From Stenotrophomonas sp. (GTDB taxonomy: Bacteria; Pseudomonadota; Gammaproteobacteria; Xanthomonadales; Xanthomonadaceae), in assembly GCA_003525885.1 (NCBI GenBank), contig DQIG01000019.1, positions 1 through 16,898 of the forward strand: 16,898 nt of DNA, read 5' to 3'. The notes under the pieces were generated by a model. That model saw nothing but the letters and a program-made list of their open reading frames with translations. It did not search any database and was not told where the DNA came from. Below, one piece after another: positions 1 through 7,415 of this stretch (position 1 is its first letter; each line of letters begins with the position of its first letter). The translations under genes were made by a program, and so were the position numbers.

Positions 1-137
1 ACCGCAGGTCCGGCGAGGGCGAAGAGGCGCGGGTGTCTGAGCGCAGCGAGTTCCGCGCCGTCCCTCGGCGGACCGAGGAGCGCAGGGCACCGACGTGCGC
101 AGCACGTCGGCTCGTGGCCGGCGGAGCGTTTCTTTTG
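1..137. other. Structured intergenic segment with nested hairpins
   Basis: No convincing gene was found here. Three inverted repeats follow one another. GGCGCGG (26-32) pairs with CCGCGCC (53-59). CCTCGG (63-68) pairs with CCGAGG (73-78). CCGACGTGC (90-98) pairs with GCACGTCGG (102-110) across a 3-nt loop. A plus-strand frame enters from the left and stops at TGA 38-40, so bases 1-40 might be the 3' end of an upstream gene, but too little is visible to tell. Another frame stays open to TAA 166-168, but it runs through the hairpins and the palindrome and reads like repeat-derived sequence. From general knowledge, similar hairpin-rich blocks ending in a CTTTTC/GAAAAG palindrome occur many times in Xanthomonadaceae genomes. 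I infer a dispersed structured repeat. Confidence 0.4.
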
Positions 138-169
138 GTTACTTTTCTTTTCGCGAAAAGAAAAGTAAC
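138..169. repeat. Perfect 32-bp palindrome (CTTTTC/GAAAAG type)
   Basis: Left arm GTTACTTTTCTTTTCG (138-153) is followed without a gap by its exact reverse complement (154-169), giving a 16-bp arm on each side with dyad centre at 153/154. It lies 47 bp beyond the stop codon of the minus-strand epimerase gene. It could fold into a cruciform or an RNA hairpin, but neither strand has the GC-rich stem plus U-tract of a classical intrinsic terminator. A dispersed repeat or transcript-end structure is the likeliest reading. Confidence 0.75.
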
Positions 170-216
170 GCGCGACCCAACGTCAGTGGCACGCAACGTC
201 AGCCGCAAGGCAGAAA

Positions 217-1311
217 TCAACCCAGCATCTCCAGCCCACGCACTTCGGTGATGCCCAGCCCCGGCACGTCGCTGATGCTGATCTCCGATTCGTTGAAATG
301 CACGCCGCCGCTGACCGGGTCGAACTGGCCCAGCGAGGGGCCGTCGAGGTCGACCTTGGTGATCACATCGCTCTTGGCTACGGCCAGGTGCACGGCGGCG
401 GCGACGCTGATGCTGGATTCAATCATGCAGCCGATCATGCACGGCACGCCGTAGATGCCGGCGATGTCGGCGATGCGGATCGCGTTGGACAGGCCGCCGG
501 TCTTCATCAGCTTGATGTTGATGATGTCGGCCGCGCGCTGCTGGATCAGGTCCATCACCTGGCTCGGGCTGAACACGCTTTCGTCGGCCATCACCGGCGT
601 GTTGACGCGGTCGGTGACGTACTTCAGGCCGCTGATGTCGGCGGCCTTCACCGGCTGCTCCAGCAGCTCCAGTACCACGCCGGCTTCTTCCAGGGTGCGC
701 ATCGCATGCACCGCCTGCTTGGCGGTCCAGCCCTGGTTGGCGTCCAGGCGCAGCAGGGCGCGGCCCTCGACGGCGGCATGGATCGCTTTGACCCGTTCGA
801 TGTCCAGGCCGATGTCCTTGCCGACCTTGATCTTCAGCGACTCGAAGCCGCGTTCGATCGCCGACAGCGAGTCGGCCACCATCTTGTCGATGTAGTCCAC
901 GCTGATGGTGATGTCGGTGGTGATCACCGGGTCGCCACCACCAAGCATCTGGTAGAGCGGGGCGCCGTGCAGCTGCGCCCACAGGTCGTACAGCGCGATC
1001 TCCACCGCCGCCTTGGCGCTGGTGTTGCGCTCCATCGCGGTCTGCACCAGCGTGCATAGTTGGTTGAGGTTGACCACGTCCTGGCCGATCAGGCGCGGGG
1101 CAATGAAGTGGCGGATCGCTTCGATGATCGAGCCGTGCGTATCGCCGGTGATCACGGCGGTGGCCGGGGCTTCACCGTAGCCGGTGTTGCCGGTGTCGGT
1201 GCGGATCAGCACCACCACGTCTTCCACGGTTTCCACCGTGCGCAGCGCGGTCTTGAACGGTGTCTTCAACGGCACGCGCAGCATGCCCAGTTCGATGGCG
1301 GTGATCTTCAT
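217..1311 (-). CDS. Dipeptide epimerase (L-Ala-D/L-Glu epimerase), enolase superfamily
   Basis: This 364-residue protein has a full-length muconate-lactonizing/mandelate-racemase fold: an N-terminal capping domain (about 1-120) and a TIM barrel (about 130-340). The key residues are in the usual positions: catalytic lysines K160 and K162 in LKIKVG and K267 in NIKLMK; metal ligands D190 (RLDANQGW), E218 (LEQP) and D243 (MADES); and D321/D323 in DLDGP, which in AE epimerases bind the amino group of the dipeptide. The numbering lies within one residue of the Bacillus enzyme as I remember it, which favours dipeptide epimerase over other family members. It has no signal peptide, so it should act in the cytoplasm, converting L-Ala-D-Glu from murein to L-Ala-L-Glu for general peptidases. 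Its ATG overlaps the stop of the upstream NlpC/P60 gene (ATGA), indicating translational coupling. The exact dipeptide preference cannot be read from sequence. Confidence 0.93.
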   Translation of the reverse strand: MKITAIELGMLRVPLKTPFKTALRTVETVEDVVVLIRTDTGNTGYGEAPATAVITGDTHGSIIEAIRHFIAPRLIGQDVVNLNQLCTLVQTAMERNTSAKAAVEIALYDLWAQLHGAPLYQMLGGGDPVITTDITISVDYIDKMVADSLSAIERGFESLKIKVGKDIGLDIERVKAIHAAVEGRALLRLDANQGWTAKQAVHAMRTLEEAGVVLELLEQPVKAADISGLKYVTDRVNTPVMADESVFSPSQVMDLIQQRAADIINIKLMKTGGLSNAIRIADIAGIYGVPCMIGCMIESSISVAAAVHLAVAKSDVITKVDLDGPSLGQFDPVSGGVHFNESEISISDVPGLGITEVRGLEMLG

Positions 1312-2747
1312 TCAGGAGTCTTGGCCCGCAGGCGCTGGATGTTGGTGATGCGGTCGATGTAGCGGACGGTATCGCTGGCCATCATCGGCTCCAGCGGCGT
1401 GACCGAAACACCATTGAGATGGGCCTGCACGCGCGTACCGTCGGCACCGAACCAGCTGCCGCCCGCCGTATCGTGGATCACCCAGGTGCGGCCGTCGACG
1501 TGGCCGATGGCCATCATCACGTGGCCGGGGATGTAGACCAGGTCGCCCACCTGCAGGTCGGTGACGGCGCGGTCGCGCACCGCTTTGCCGTCCTTGCCGG
1601 TGAACGGCAGGCGGTCCAGCGCAGGGCTGACTGCCTGCGCGCTGGTATTGCGTGGCAGCAGCACGCCGAAGCTGCGGTAGATCTCGGAGACGAAACCGCT
1701 GCAGTCGCGGGTGTCGTAGTCGTGGCCCCAGCCGTAGCGCTCGCCGAGGAACTTGAAGGCCTGCTGCAGCAGCAGGCGCGGGGTCAGCGGCAGGTAGTCG
1801 GCGGCGGTATCCTGCGAACGCGGAAGCAGGGCCGGCACCAGTTTCAGGCGACCATCGGCCTCGCGTACCGGCAGCTGCACCACCCACGATGCGTGCGCCT
1901 GCTGGCCGTTCACCGGTTCTGAAGCAGGCCAGTCGGCCAACACCGGCAGGCGCACGCCCATGTCCAGCTGCAGGCGCGAGGCACGCGGTTCTTCCGGGGT
2001 GTAGACGGTCTGCGCGGTGGCACCGGTGACGATCCGGTGCGGTCCCTTCGCACCGTAGCCGAGCACCGTGGCCTTGTCGCCGCTGGCAATAGCGTCGGTT
2101 TCGATCCATGCGCTGTAGCGCTCGCTGTGCACGAACAGCCAGCGGCCGTCGGCACTGCGATGGACCACGGCGACCTTGTCGCCAGGGAACAATGCTGACT
2201 CCTGGAAGCGGTCGATATCGGTGTCGCCTACGGTGCTGAAGACGCGCTCGCGGGTGGGGAAAGTGCGCAGCGCCGCGCGCTTCACCACCAGCCCGTAGGC
2301 CGGTGCCGTCTGGGCGGGAATCGCATCGAGGCCGAGGTTGGCTTCGATCGCGCTGCGCACTGCCGGTGCGATCGCCTGGCCCTTGTCGTTGTAGAGGGCG
2401 CGCTTGGGCCAGCTCGACAGCGCGGTGATCCTGGCGCGCACCGTCGCCGCATCAAGCTGGGCGGGCAGTGTGGCGATGTCCTGGATATGACTGTCCTGCG
2501 CCCGCATCCGCGCGTTCTGTGCCTCGATCTGCGCGCGGTCCAGGATAGGCGCATCGGCGTTGTCCAGACGCGCGGCCCAGTACTGAGGTGTGAGGTAGGC
2601 CTCGTGCAGGCCGATCACATAGGGCAGTGCTGCGCCGGGATCGGGTGCCGGGGCGGCCTGTGCGAAGGCCGGAGCGGCCAGCAGGCACAAGGCCAGGGAC
2701 ACGCGGCGCGGCCAATGCCGGTGCCGTTCGCGGGAAGCCAGGCTCAT
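1308..2747 (-). CDS. Secreted NlpC/P60 family endopeptidase with SH3-type domains
   Basis: A signal peptide (basic stretch, LALCLLAAPAFAQA) precedes an N-terminal helical region, then SH3-like segments (about residues 150-300, numbered from the upstream GTG at 2756), then a C-terminal NlpC/P60 papain-like domain. The catalytic cysteine is C352 in RDCSGF. The histidine is H412 in GHVMMAIG, and a third polar residue is H428 in VIHDT. Family members of this architecture cleave gamma-D-Glu-diamino acid bonds in murein peptides and release L-Ala-D-Glu, the substrate of the epimerase encoded next. I chose ATG 2747 because the ribosome-binding GAGGAGG lies about 11 nt upstream of it. The in-frame GTG at 2756 would sit almost on top of that site. 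From ATG 2747 the protein is 479 residues. It is probably periplasmic and co-expressed with the epimerase. Confidence 0.9.
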   Translation of the reverse strand: MSLASRERHRHWPRRVSLALCLLAAPAFAQAAPAPDPGAALPYVIGLHEAYLTPQYWAARLDNADAPILDRAQIEAQNARMRAQDSHIQDIATLPAQLDAATVRARITALSSWPKRALYNDKGQAIAPAVRSAIEANLGLDAIPAQTAPAYGLVVKRAALRTFPTRERVFSTVGDTDIDRFQESALFPGDKVAVVHRSADGRWLFVHSERYSAWIETDAIASGDKATVLGYGAKGPHRIVTGATAQTVYTPEEPRASRLQLDMGVRLPVLADWPASEPVNGQQAHASWVVQLPVREADGRLKLVPALLPRSQDTAADYLPLTPRLLLQQAFKFLGERYGWGHDYDTRDCSGFVSEIYRSFGVLLPRNTSAQAVSPALDRLPFTGKDGKAVRDRAVTDLQVGDLVYIPGHVMMAIGHVDGRTWVIHDTAGGSWFGADGTRVQAHLNGVSVTPLEPMMASDTVRYIDRITNIQRLRAKTPE

Positions 2748-2770
2748 GCGGTGCACACCCTCCTCGAATG

Positions 2771-2796
2771 CCTTTTGGAATATTTATTCCTTTTGG
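2771..2796. promoter_or_regulatory. Operator-like repeat between divergent blocks
   Basis: Two direct copies of CCTTTTGG (2771-2778 and 2789-2796) flank and overlap an inverted repeat, GGAATA/TATTCC (arms 2777-2782 and 2785-2790, 2-nt spacer). The copies are 18 bp apart start to start. The element covers the predicted -10 of the NlpC/P60 gene in an A/T-rich stretch that contrasts with the GC-rich surroundings. It could be a repressor or activator site, but no regulator gene is nearby to pair it with. Confidence 0.4.
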
Positions 2797-2808
2797 CGTC
2801 GAAAGCAA
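2781..2808 (-). promoter_or_regulatory. Candidate promoter of the NlpC/P60-epimerase operon
   Basis: Read on the minus strand, TTGCTT (2808-2803) is a fair -35 box and TAAATA (2786-2781) a weak -10 box with 16 nt between them. Transcription would start near 2775, about 28 nt before ATG 2747, leaving room for the GAGGAGG ribosome-binding site. The call rests on these boxes and position only. Confidence 0.35.
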
Positions 2809-2818
2809 GAATAAATTA

Positions 2819-2847
2819 TTGACCGGCATCGCGGCCCGTGTTACACA
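2819..2847 (+). promoter_or_regulatory. Candidate sigma-70 promoter of the transglutaminase-receptor block
   Basis: TTGACC (2819-2824) matches the -35 consensus at five of six positions. It is followed after 17 nt by TACACA (2842-2847) as a weak -10. The predicted start near 2854 lies about 26 nt before the GTG at 2880, which has a GGGGA ribosome-binding site. Confidence 0.45.
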
Positions 2848-2879
2848 GCCGTTACCACCCGCGCTGGGGAAGTGTCGCT

Positions 2880-4364
2880 GTGGATCCTGCCGTTCGCAAA
2901 CCGCGTCTGCCTGCTGCTGCCGGCCTGTGTGCCGCGCTGCTGCTGTGGGCGTGGTCGGCAGGGGCAAAGGATCCCCGCAGTGCGCTTGATCTGGCGATCG
3001 ATCGTGAGCGGGAATGGCAGCTGATCGACTGGGTCGACAGTGGCCAGTTCAAAAACGTGGTCATGGCGTTTGCCACGCAAGGCGTGTTTCCGCCAGCCGA
3101 CTTCCAGTTCGAGCGCATGCGCCGCATCCGTCTGGATTTCAGCCTGGACCAGGCAGCCGCGAAGGCGGCCGTGCGCCGCTGGATTCCCGACCTGACCGAC
3201 GAGGAATTCGCGCGCTGGGACCAGCTCGGCCTGATCGAGCATCTCGATATCGACGGCGAGCGTTGGTACTTCAAGCGCGCACCGTCGAACCTGTTCCTGC
3301 TCAGCGACGAAGCACGCGCACGCCGCCGCGCGGATGCGCCGATGCCACCTCCGGGCCCCAACGAAGTGCTCAATGCACACCACGTGCGCGTGGTTGCTGC
3401 GGCCGAACAGAGTGGCCGGGCGTCGGTGCTGCCGCAGCGCATTGAATTCACCCAATCGCTGACGGTGAAGGCCGATGCCGTGCCGGCCGGCGAGACCGTA
3501 CGTGCCTGGATTCCGTACCCGCGCGAGATCCCGGGCCAGCAGGAGCAGGTGCAGTGGCTGGGCAGCAGCCCGGGCAAGGCGCGGGTGGCACCGGCCAGCA
3601 CCTTGCAACGTACGGCCTATCTGGACGCCAAAGCGGTGGCCGGGCAGCCGACCCGCTTCGAGGTCCGCTACGCGGTCACGATCTTCGCCCGGCATACCGC
3701 GATCGATCCGGCCAGGGTGCAACCGACCCCGGCCGATCCGGCCTTGAAGCCCTATCTGGCCGAGCAGCTGCCACATGTGCGCTTCACCCCTGCGCTGAAG
3801 CTGTTCTCCGACCAGGTGCTGCAGGGCGAGACGCGCCCGTATGAAGTGGTGCGCAAGCTGTTTGCTGCGGTCGACCGCATTCCCTGGGCCGGTGCGCGCG
3901 AATACTCGACGATCAGCAACATCAGCGATTACGCGCTGCGAGCCGGGCATGCCGATTGCGGGCAGCAGACCCTGCTGCTGATCGCGCTGCTGCGCCTGAA
4001 CGGCATTCCCGCGCGCTGGCAGTCGGGCATGGTGTTCTCCGACGATGGCAGTGGTTACAACAACCTGCATGACTGGGGGCAGGTCTACCTGGCGCCGTAT
4101 GGCTGGCTGCCGATGGACGTGACTACCGGCGCGCTGGCCAGCGATGTGCCGACCCTTCGCGACTTCTACCTGGGTGGCCTCGATGGCTACCGCATCGCCT
4201 TCAACGATGATTTCGGCCAGCCCTTCGTGCCGGCCAAACAGCACTACCGCTCGGAAACGGTCGACTCGCAGCGTGGCGAGGCCGAGTGGGCAGGCGACAA
4301 CCTGTACTTCGACCAATGGAACTACGACTTCCAGTGGCGGGTACTGCCAGCCGGGCAACGCTAG
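2880..4364 (+). CDS. Secreted transglutaminase-like (papain-fold) protein
   Basis: I chose GTG 2880 because GGGGA lies 9 nt upstream. The in-frame GTG at 2838 falls inside the predicted promoter. The 494-residue product begins with a signal peptide (LCAALLLWAWSAGA), then an N-terminal domain I do not recognise (about 30-175), then a beta-rich segment (about 185-290), then a transglutaminase core. The core shows the expected triad: C360 in ADCGQQ, H397 in LHDWGQVYL and D413 in LPMDVT. Bacterial proteins with this core are usually cysteine proteases or amidases, or peptide ligases, rather than true protein crosslinkers. The substrate cannot be read from sequence. It is encoded 51 nt before the receptor gene in the same direction with no terminator between, so the two are probably co-transcribed. 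A role in cutting peptides before uptake, or as cargo of the receptor, is inference. Confidence 0.85.
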   Translation: MDPAVRKPRLPAAAGLCAALLLWAWSAGAKDPRSALDLAIDREREWQLIDWVDSGQFKNVVMAFATQGVFPPADFQFERMRRIRLDFSLDQAAAKAAVRRWIPDLTDEEFARWDQLGLIEHLDIDGERWYFKRAPSNLFLLSDEARARRRADAPMPPPGPNEVLNAHHVRVVAAAEQSGRASVLPQRIEFTQSLTVKADAVPAGETVRAWIPYPREIPGQQEQVQWLGSSPGKARVAPASTLQRTAYLDAKAVAGQPTRFEVRYAVTIFARHTAIDPARVQPTPADPALKPYLAEQLPHVRFTPALKLFSDQVLQGETRPYEVVRKLFAAVDRIPWAGAREYSTISNISDYALRAGHADCGQQTLLLIALLRLNGIPARWQSGMVFSDDGSGYNNLHDWGQVYLAPYGWLPMDVTTGALASDVPTLRDFYLGGLDGYRIAFNDDFGQPFVPAKQHYRSETVDSQRGEAEWAGDNLYFDQWNYDFQWRVLPAGQR

Positions 4365-4415
4365 CGCGACACATCGCATTCCACACCATTCAATTCTTGC
4401 AGGAGAGAGCAGGGG

Positions 4416-7415
4416 ATGAAGGCTTACAGCATCAAGCGGGCGGCGTTGTGCGTCGCCCTCGGGGCGTGCCTGGGCGTGATCGCGCCCAGCGCATTCGCGC
4501 AGGATGGTTCGGTGGTCGGTCGATTGGTCAGCGATGCTGGCCAGGTACCGGCCGGTGCCACGGTGACCGTACGCAATCCCGCAACGGGGTTCGTCCGCTC
4601 CGTGCAGGCTGAGGCCAACGGCAGCTACCGCATTCCATTGTTGCCGGTAGGCACCTACGAGATGGAGGTCGGCTTGCCCGGTGCTGGCGCCAGCCATGTT
4701 GGCCAGGTGACCGTCAGTCTCGGCAGCGCGACCACGGTGAACGTGCCGCTCGGCGCGGTCAGCACGCTGGGCACGGTTGAAGTGCGGGCACCGCAGGTGG
4801 TGTCGATGGTGGATGTGAAGTCCACCGAGTCGGCCACCAACATCACCCGCGAGGAACTCTCGCGCCTGCCGGTGGACCGGGACATCACCGCCGTGGCGCT
4901 GCTGGCGCCGGGCGCGGTGAAGGGCAAGGGCTCGCTGGGCGGCCAGGGCATTTCCTTCGGTGGTTCGTCGGTGGCCGAGAACACGGTCTACATCAATGGC
5001 CTGAACGTCACCGACTTCTACAACCGGGTCGGCTTCTCGTCGGTGCCGTTCTCGTTCTACCAGGAATTCCAGGTCAAGACGGGCGGTTACTCGGTGGAAT
5101 TCGGGCGCAGCACCGGCGGTGTCATCAATGCGGTGACCCGCTCGGGCAGCAATGATTTCAAGGCAGGTGCCGAGCTGGTGTTCGAGCCGCGCGCATGGCA
5201 GTCGCAGGCACGTGACCGCTACGACGGCAATGGCAGCCGCTACATCACCGCCAGCCGCGACGACTACAGCCGCAGCGCGCTGAACGTGTTCGCCTCCGGT
5301 GCGCTGGTGCAGGATCGGTTGTTCTTCTTCGGCATGTATGAAGCCCGCGACTACCGCCCGACATCGACCAACGACGCCGGCACGCGCTTCAACCAGGGCA
5401 AGGCCGATGATCCGTTCTGGGGCGGCAAGATCGATTGGCGCATCACCGACAACCAGATGTTCTCGTTGTTCGGCTTCTCCGATCGCAACAAGACGCTCAC
5501 CGACGTCTATGCCTACGATTACGACCTGGGCAGCAGCGTGGGCGAGCGTGCCAACCAGATCATGAACACCGTGGGTGGCCGCAACTGGTCGGGCACCTAC
5601 AGCTGGCAGGTCAACAACGATCTGACCATGAAGCTGATGTACGGCGAGAACAAGCGCAACCGCGTGCAGAGCTCGCTGATGGACGAGAACTGCAACCGCG
5701 TCTTCGACAACCGTACGGCCGGCCAGGGCGTGCCGCCGTCGTTGCAGGGCGACCGCAGCTGCACCAGCAGCTCGCAGCTGGAGTCGGCGCTGGACACGCG
5801 CAAGGCGGCACGCGCGGACTTCGAATGGACGTTGGGCAACCATCTTCTGCGGTTCGGCCTGGACCGGGAAGAGAACACCTCCGATTACAGTCGCGCCTAT
5901 CCTGGCCCGGGCGGCTTCCGCTATGACATCTACTACCGCACCCCCGGCAGCTCGCTGAATGGGGGCGTGGTGCCGGCCAGCGGCGTGGTCGTGCGCACCC
6001 GCCGATATGAAGTGGAAGGTGCGTTCGAGACCATCAACTCGGCCTACTACCTGGAAGACAACTGGCAGGTCACGCCGAACCTGCTGCTCAATCTCGGCCT
6101 GCGCATGGAGGCGTTCGACAACAAGGGCGGCGACGGCAACAGCTACATCAAGATCGACAACATGCTGGCCCCGCGCGCCGGCTTCTCCTGGGACGTGCGT
6201 GGCGATGGCACCACCAAGGTGTTCGGCAACCTCGGTCGCTACTTCCTGCCCGTGGCCAACGTCATCAACATCAAGCAGGCCGGTGGCTTCCTCGACGAGC
6301 GCACCTGGTATGAGTTCCTGGGCTACACCGGCGCAGCCAACAACATCCCGAACCTGGGTGCGCAGATCGGCCCGGTGGACAACTCGCAGGGCGACGGCAG
6401 CGTGCCGGACCTGCGTGCGGAAGTGAACCGGGACATGGACCCGGTCTACCAGGACGAAGCCATCCTGGGCTTCCAGCAGATGATCAACGAGGCCTGGTCG
6501 GTGGGTGCCAGCGTGACCTACCGGCGCCTGCACAACGCCATCGATGACATGAACATCACTGCGACCGGGCAGTGCGGTGCCATCGACAGCGTGTGGATCA
6601 TGGGCAACCCGGGGCGCACCAACACCGTGTGGGGCGACACCGACTGCGATGGCCGCAACGATGGCTGGATCAGCATCGACACCTCGAAGGAAGGGTGGGC
6701 GCTGTATGACGACAACGGCAACTATGTCGGCCAGCGCGGCTGGGTGAAACCCAAGCGCGACTACAAGGCACTGGAGCTGCAGGTCGACCGCGCCTGGGAC
6801 GGAAAGTGGGGCTTCAATGCGTCCTACACGCTGGCCTATGGCCGCGGTAACGCCGAAGGGCCGGTCAACTCCGATACCGACTTCGCCGATGCCGGTCGCA
6901 CCGAGAACTTCGACAATCCGTGGGTGAACTACGGCGGCTATGGCTACCTGGCCAATGATCGCCGCCACCAGTTCAAGTTCCGTGGCAGTTACGCGCTGAC
7001 CGAGAACCTGAGCGTAGCGGCAACCCTGGGCGTGCAGTCGGGCAGCCCGATCACGCGCTTCGGTGCAGGCAATCCGTTCGATGCGACCGATTTCCACAGC
7101 TACTACGTCTGCGTATCCAACTGCCAGGCAACGGTACCGTCCGAACGTGTCTTCGTGCATTCGCCGCGCGGTGGAGACGGACGCACGCCATGGACCTACG
7201 ATCTCGATGTCAGCGTCTCCTACAAGGTGCCGATTCCCACCGATCTGCGCCTGAAGCTGGCGGTGTACAACGTGCTGAACCAGCAGCGTGTGGTGACCGT
7301 GGACCAGGACTACGAGCCGCAGAACGGCATTGGTTCGCCCAACCCGCTGTACCGCTACGGCACTGGCTTCCAGTCACCGCGCTATGCGCAGCTGACCGTC
7401 ACATGGGCCTATTGA
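4416..7415 (+). CDS. Oar-like TonB-dependent outer-membrane receptor
   Basis: The product has 999 residues. A signal peptide (1 to about 29) is followed by a carboxypeptidase-regulatory-like beta-sandwich (about 31-112), a possible TonB box TVEVRA (120-125), a plug domain (about 140-245, with VYINGLNVTDF and GGVINAVTRSG), and a large beta barrel ending in the aromatic VTWAY. The length and N-terminal domain fit the Oar subfamily. Some members move peptides, and the Myxococcus Oar is required for export of the protease PopC. Six cysteines of the mature protein (426, 449, 720, 744, 899, 903) lie in predicted surface loops and could form three disulfides. A D-rich segment at residues 741-749 resembles a calcium-binding loop. 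An AGGAG lies upstream of the ATG. The gene overlaps the next by 13 nt. Its ligand is unknown; murein peptides are suggested only by the neighbours. Confidence 0.93.
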   Translation: MKAYSIKRAALCVALGACLGVIAPSAFAQDGSVVGRLVSDAGQVPAGATVTVRNPATGFVRSVQAEANGSYRIPLLPVGTYEMEVGLPGAGASHVGQVTVSLGSATTVNVPLGAVSTLGTVEVRAPQVVSMVDVKSTESATNITREELSRLPVDRDITAVALLAPGAVKGKGSLGGQGISFGGSSVAENTVYINGLNVTDFYNRVGFSSVPFSFYQEFQVKTGGYSVEFGRSTGGVINAVTRSGSNDFKAGAELVFEPRAWQSQARDRYDGNGSRYITASRDDYSRSALNVFASGALVQDRLFFFGMYEARDYRPTSTNDAGTRFNQGKADDPFWGGKIDWRITDNQMFSLFGFSDRNKTLTDVYAYDYDLGSSVGERANQIMNTVGGRNWSGTYSWQVNNDLTMKLMYGENKRNRVQSSLMDENCNRVFDNRTAGQGVPPSLQGDRSCTSSSQLESALDTRKAARADFEWTLGNHLLRFGLDREENTSDYSRAYPGPGGFRYDIYYRTPGSSLNGGVVPASGVVVRTRRYEVEGAFETINSAYYLEDNWQVTPNLLLNLGLRMEAFDNKGGDGNSYIKIDNMLAPRAGFSWDVRGDGTTKVFGNLGRYFLPVANVINIKQAGGFLDERTWYEFLGYTGAANNIPNLGAQIGPVDNSQGDGSVPDLRAEVNRDMDPVYQDEAILGFQQMINEAWSVGASVTYRRLHNAIDDMNITATGQCGAIDSVWIMGNPGRTNTVWGDTDCDGRNDGWISIDTSKEGWALYDDNGNYVGQRGWVKPKRDYKALELQVDRAWDGKWGFNASYTLAYGRGNAEGPVNSDTDFADAGRTENFDNPWVNYGGYGYLANDRRHQFKFRGSYALTENLSVAATLGVQSGSPITRFGAGNPFDATDFHSYYVCVSNCQATVPSERVFVHSPRGGDGRTPWTYDLDVSVSYKVPIPTDLRLKLAVYNVLNQQRVVTVDQDYEPQNGIGSPNPLYRYGTGFQSPRYAQLTVTWAY

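Noticed and set aside
1..168. Possible protein ending at TAA 166-168
   Set aside because: It runs through three hairpins and the palindrome; its end (FFWLLFFSRKEK) is simply the translated palindrome. It looks like a repeat-derived pseudo-frame.
178..202. Direct repeat CAACGTCAG (178-186 and 194-202)
   Set aside because: Only two 9-bp copies 16 bp apart with no flanking structure; chance in GC-rich DNA is enough to explain it.
298..1059. Open plus-strand frame opposite the epimerase
   Set aside because: It encodes a His/Val/Asp-rich product without motifs. The epimerase on the minus strand explains the region completely.
2841..7160. Open minus-strand frame of 1439 codons opposite the transglutaminase-like and receptor genes
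   Set aside because: It mirrors well-supported genes on the plus strand. High GC at third positions removes stops from the antisense frame. It has no family motif, and its composition is an Ala/Val/His/Arg-rich mirror of the real genes.
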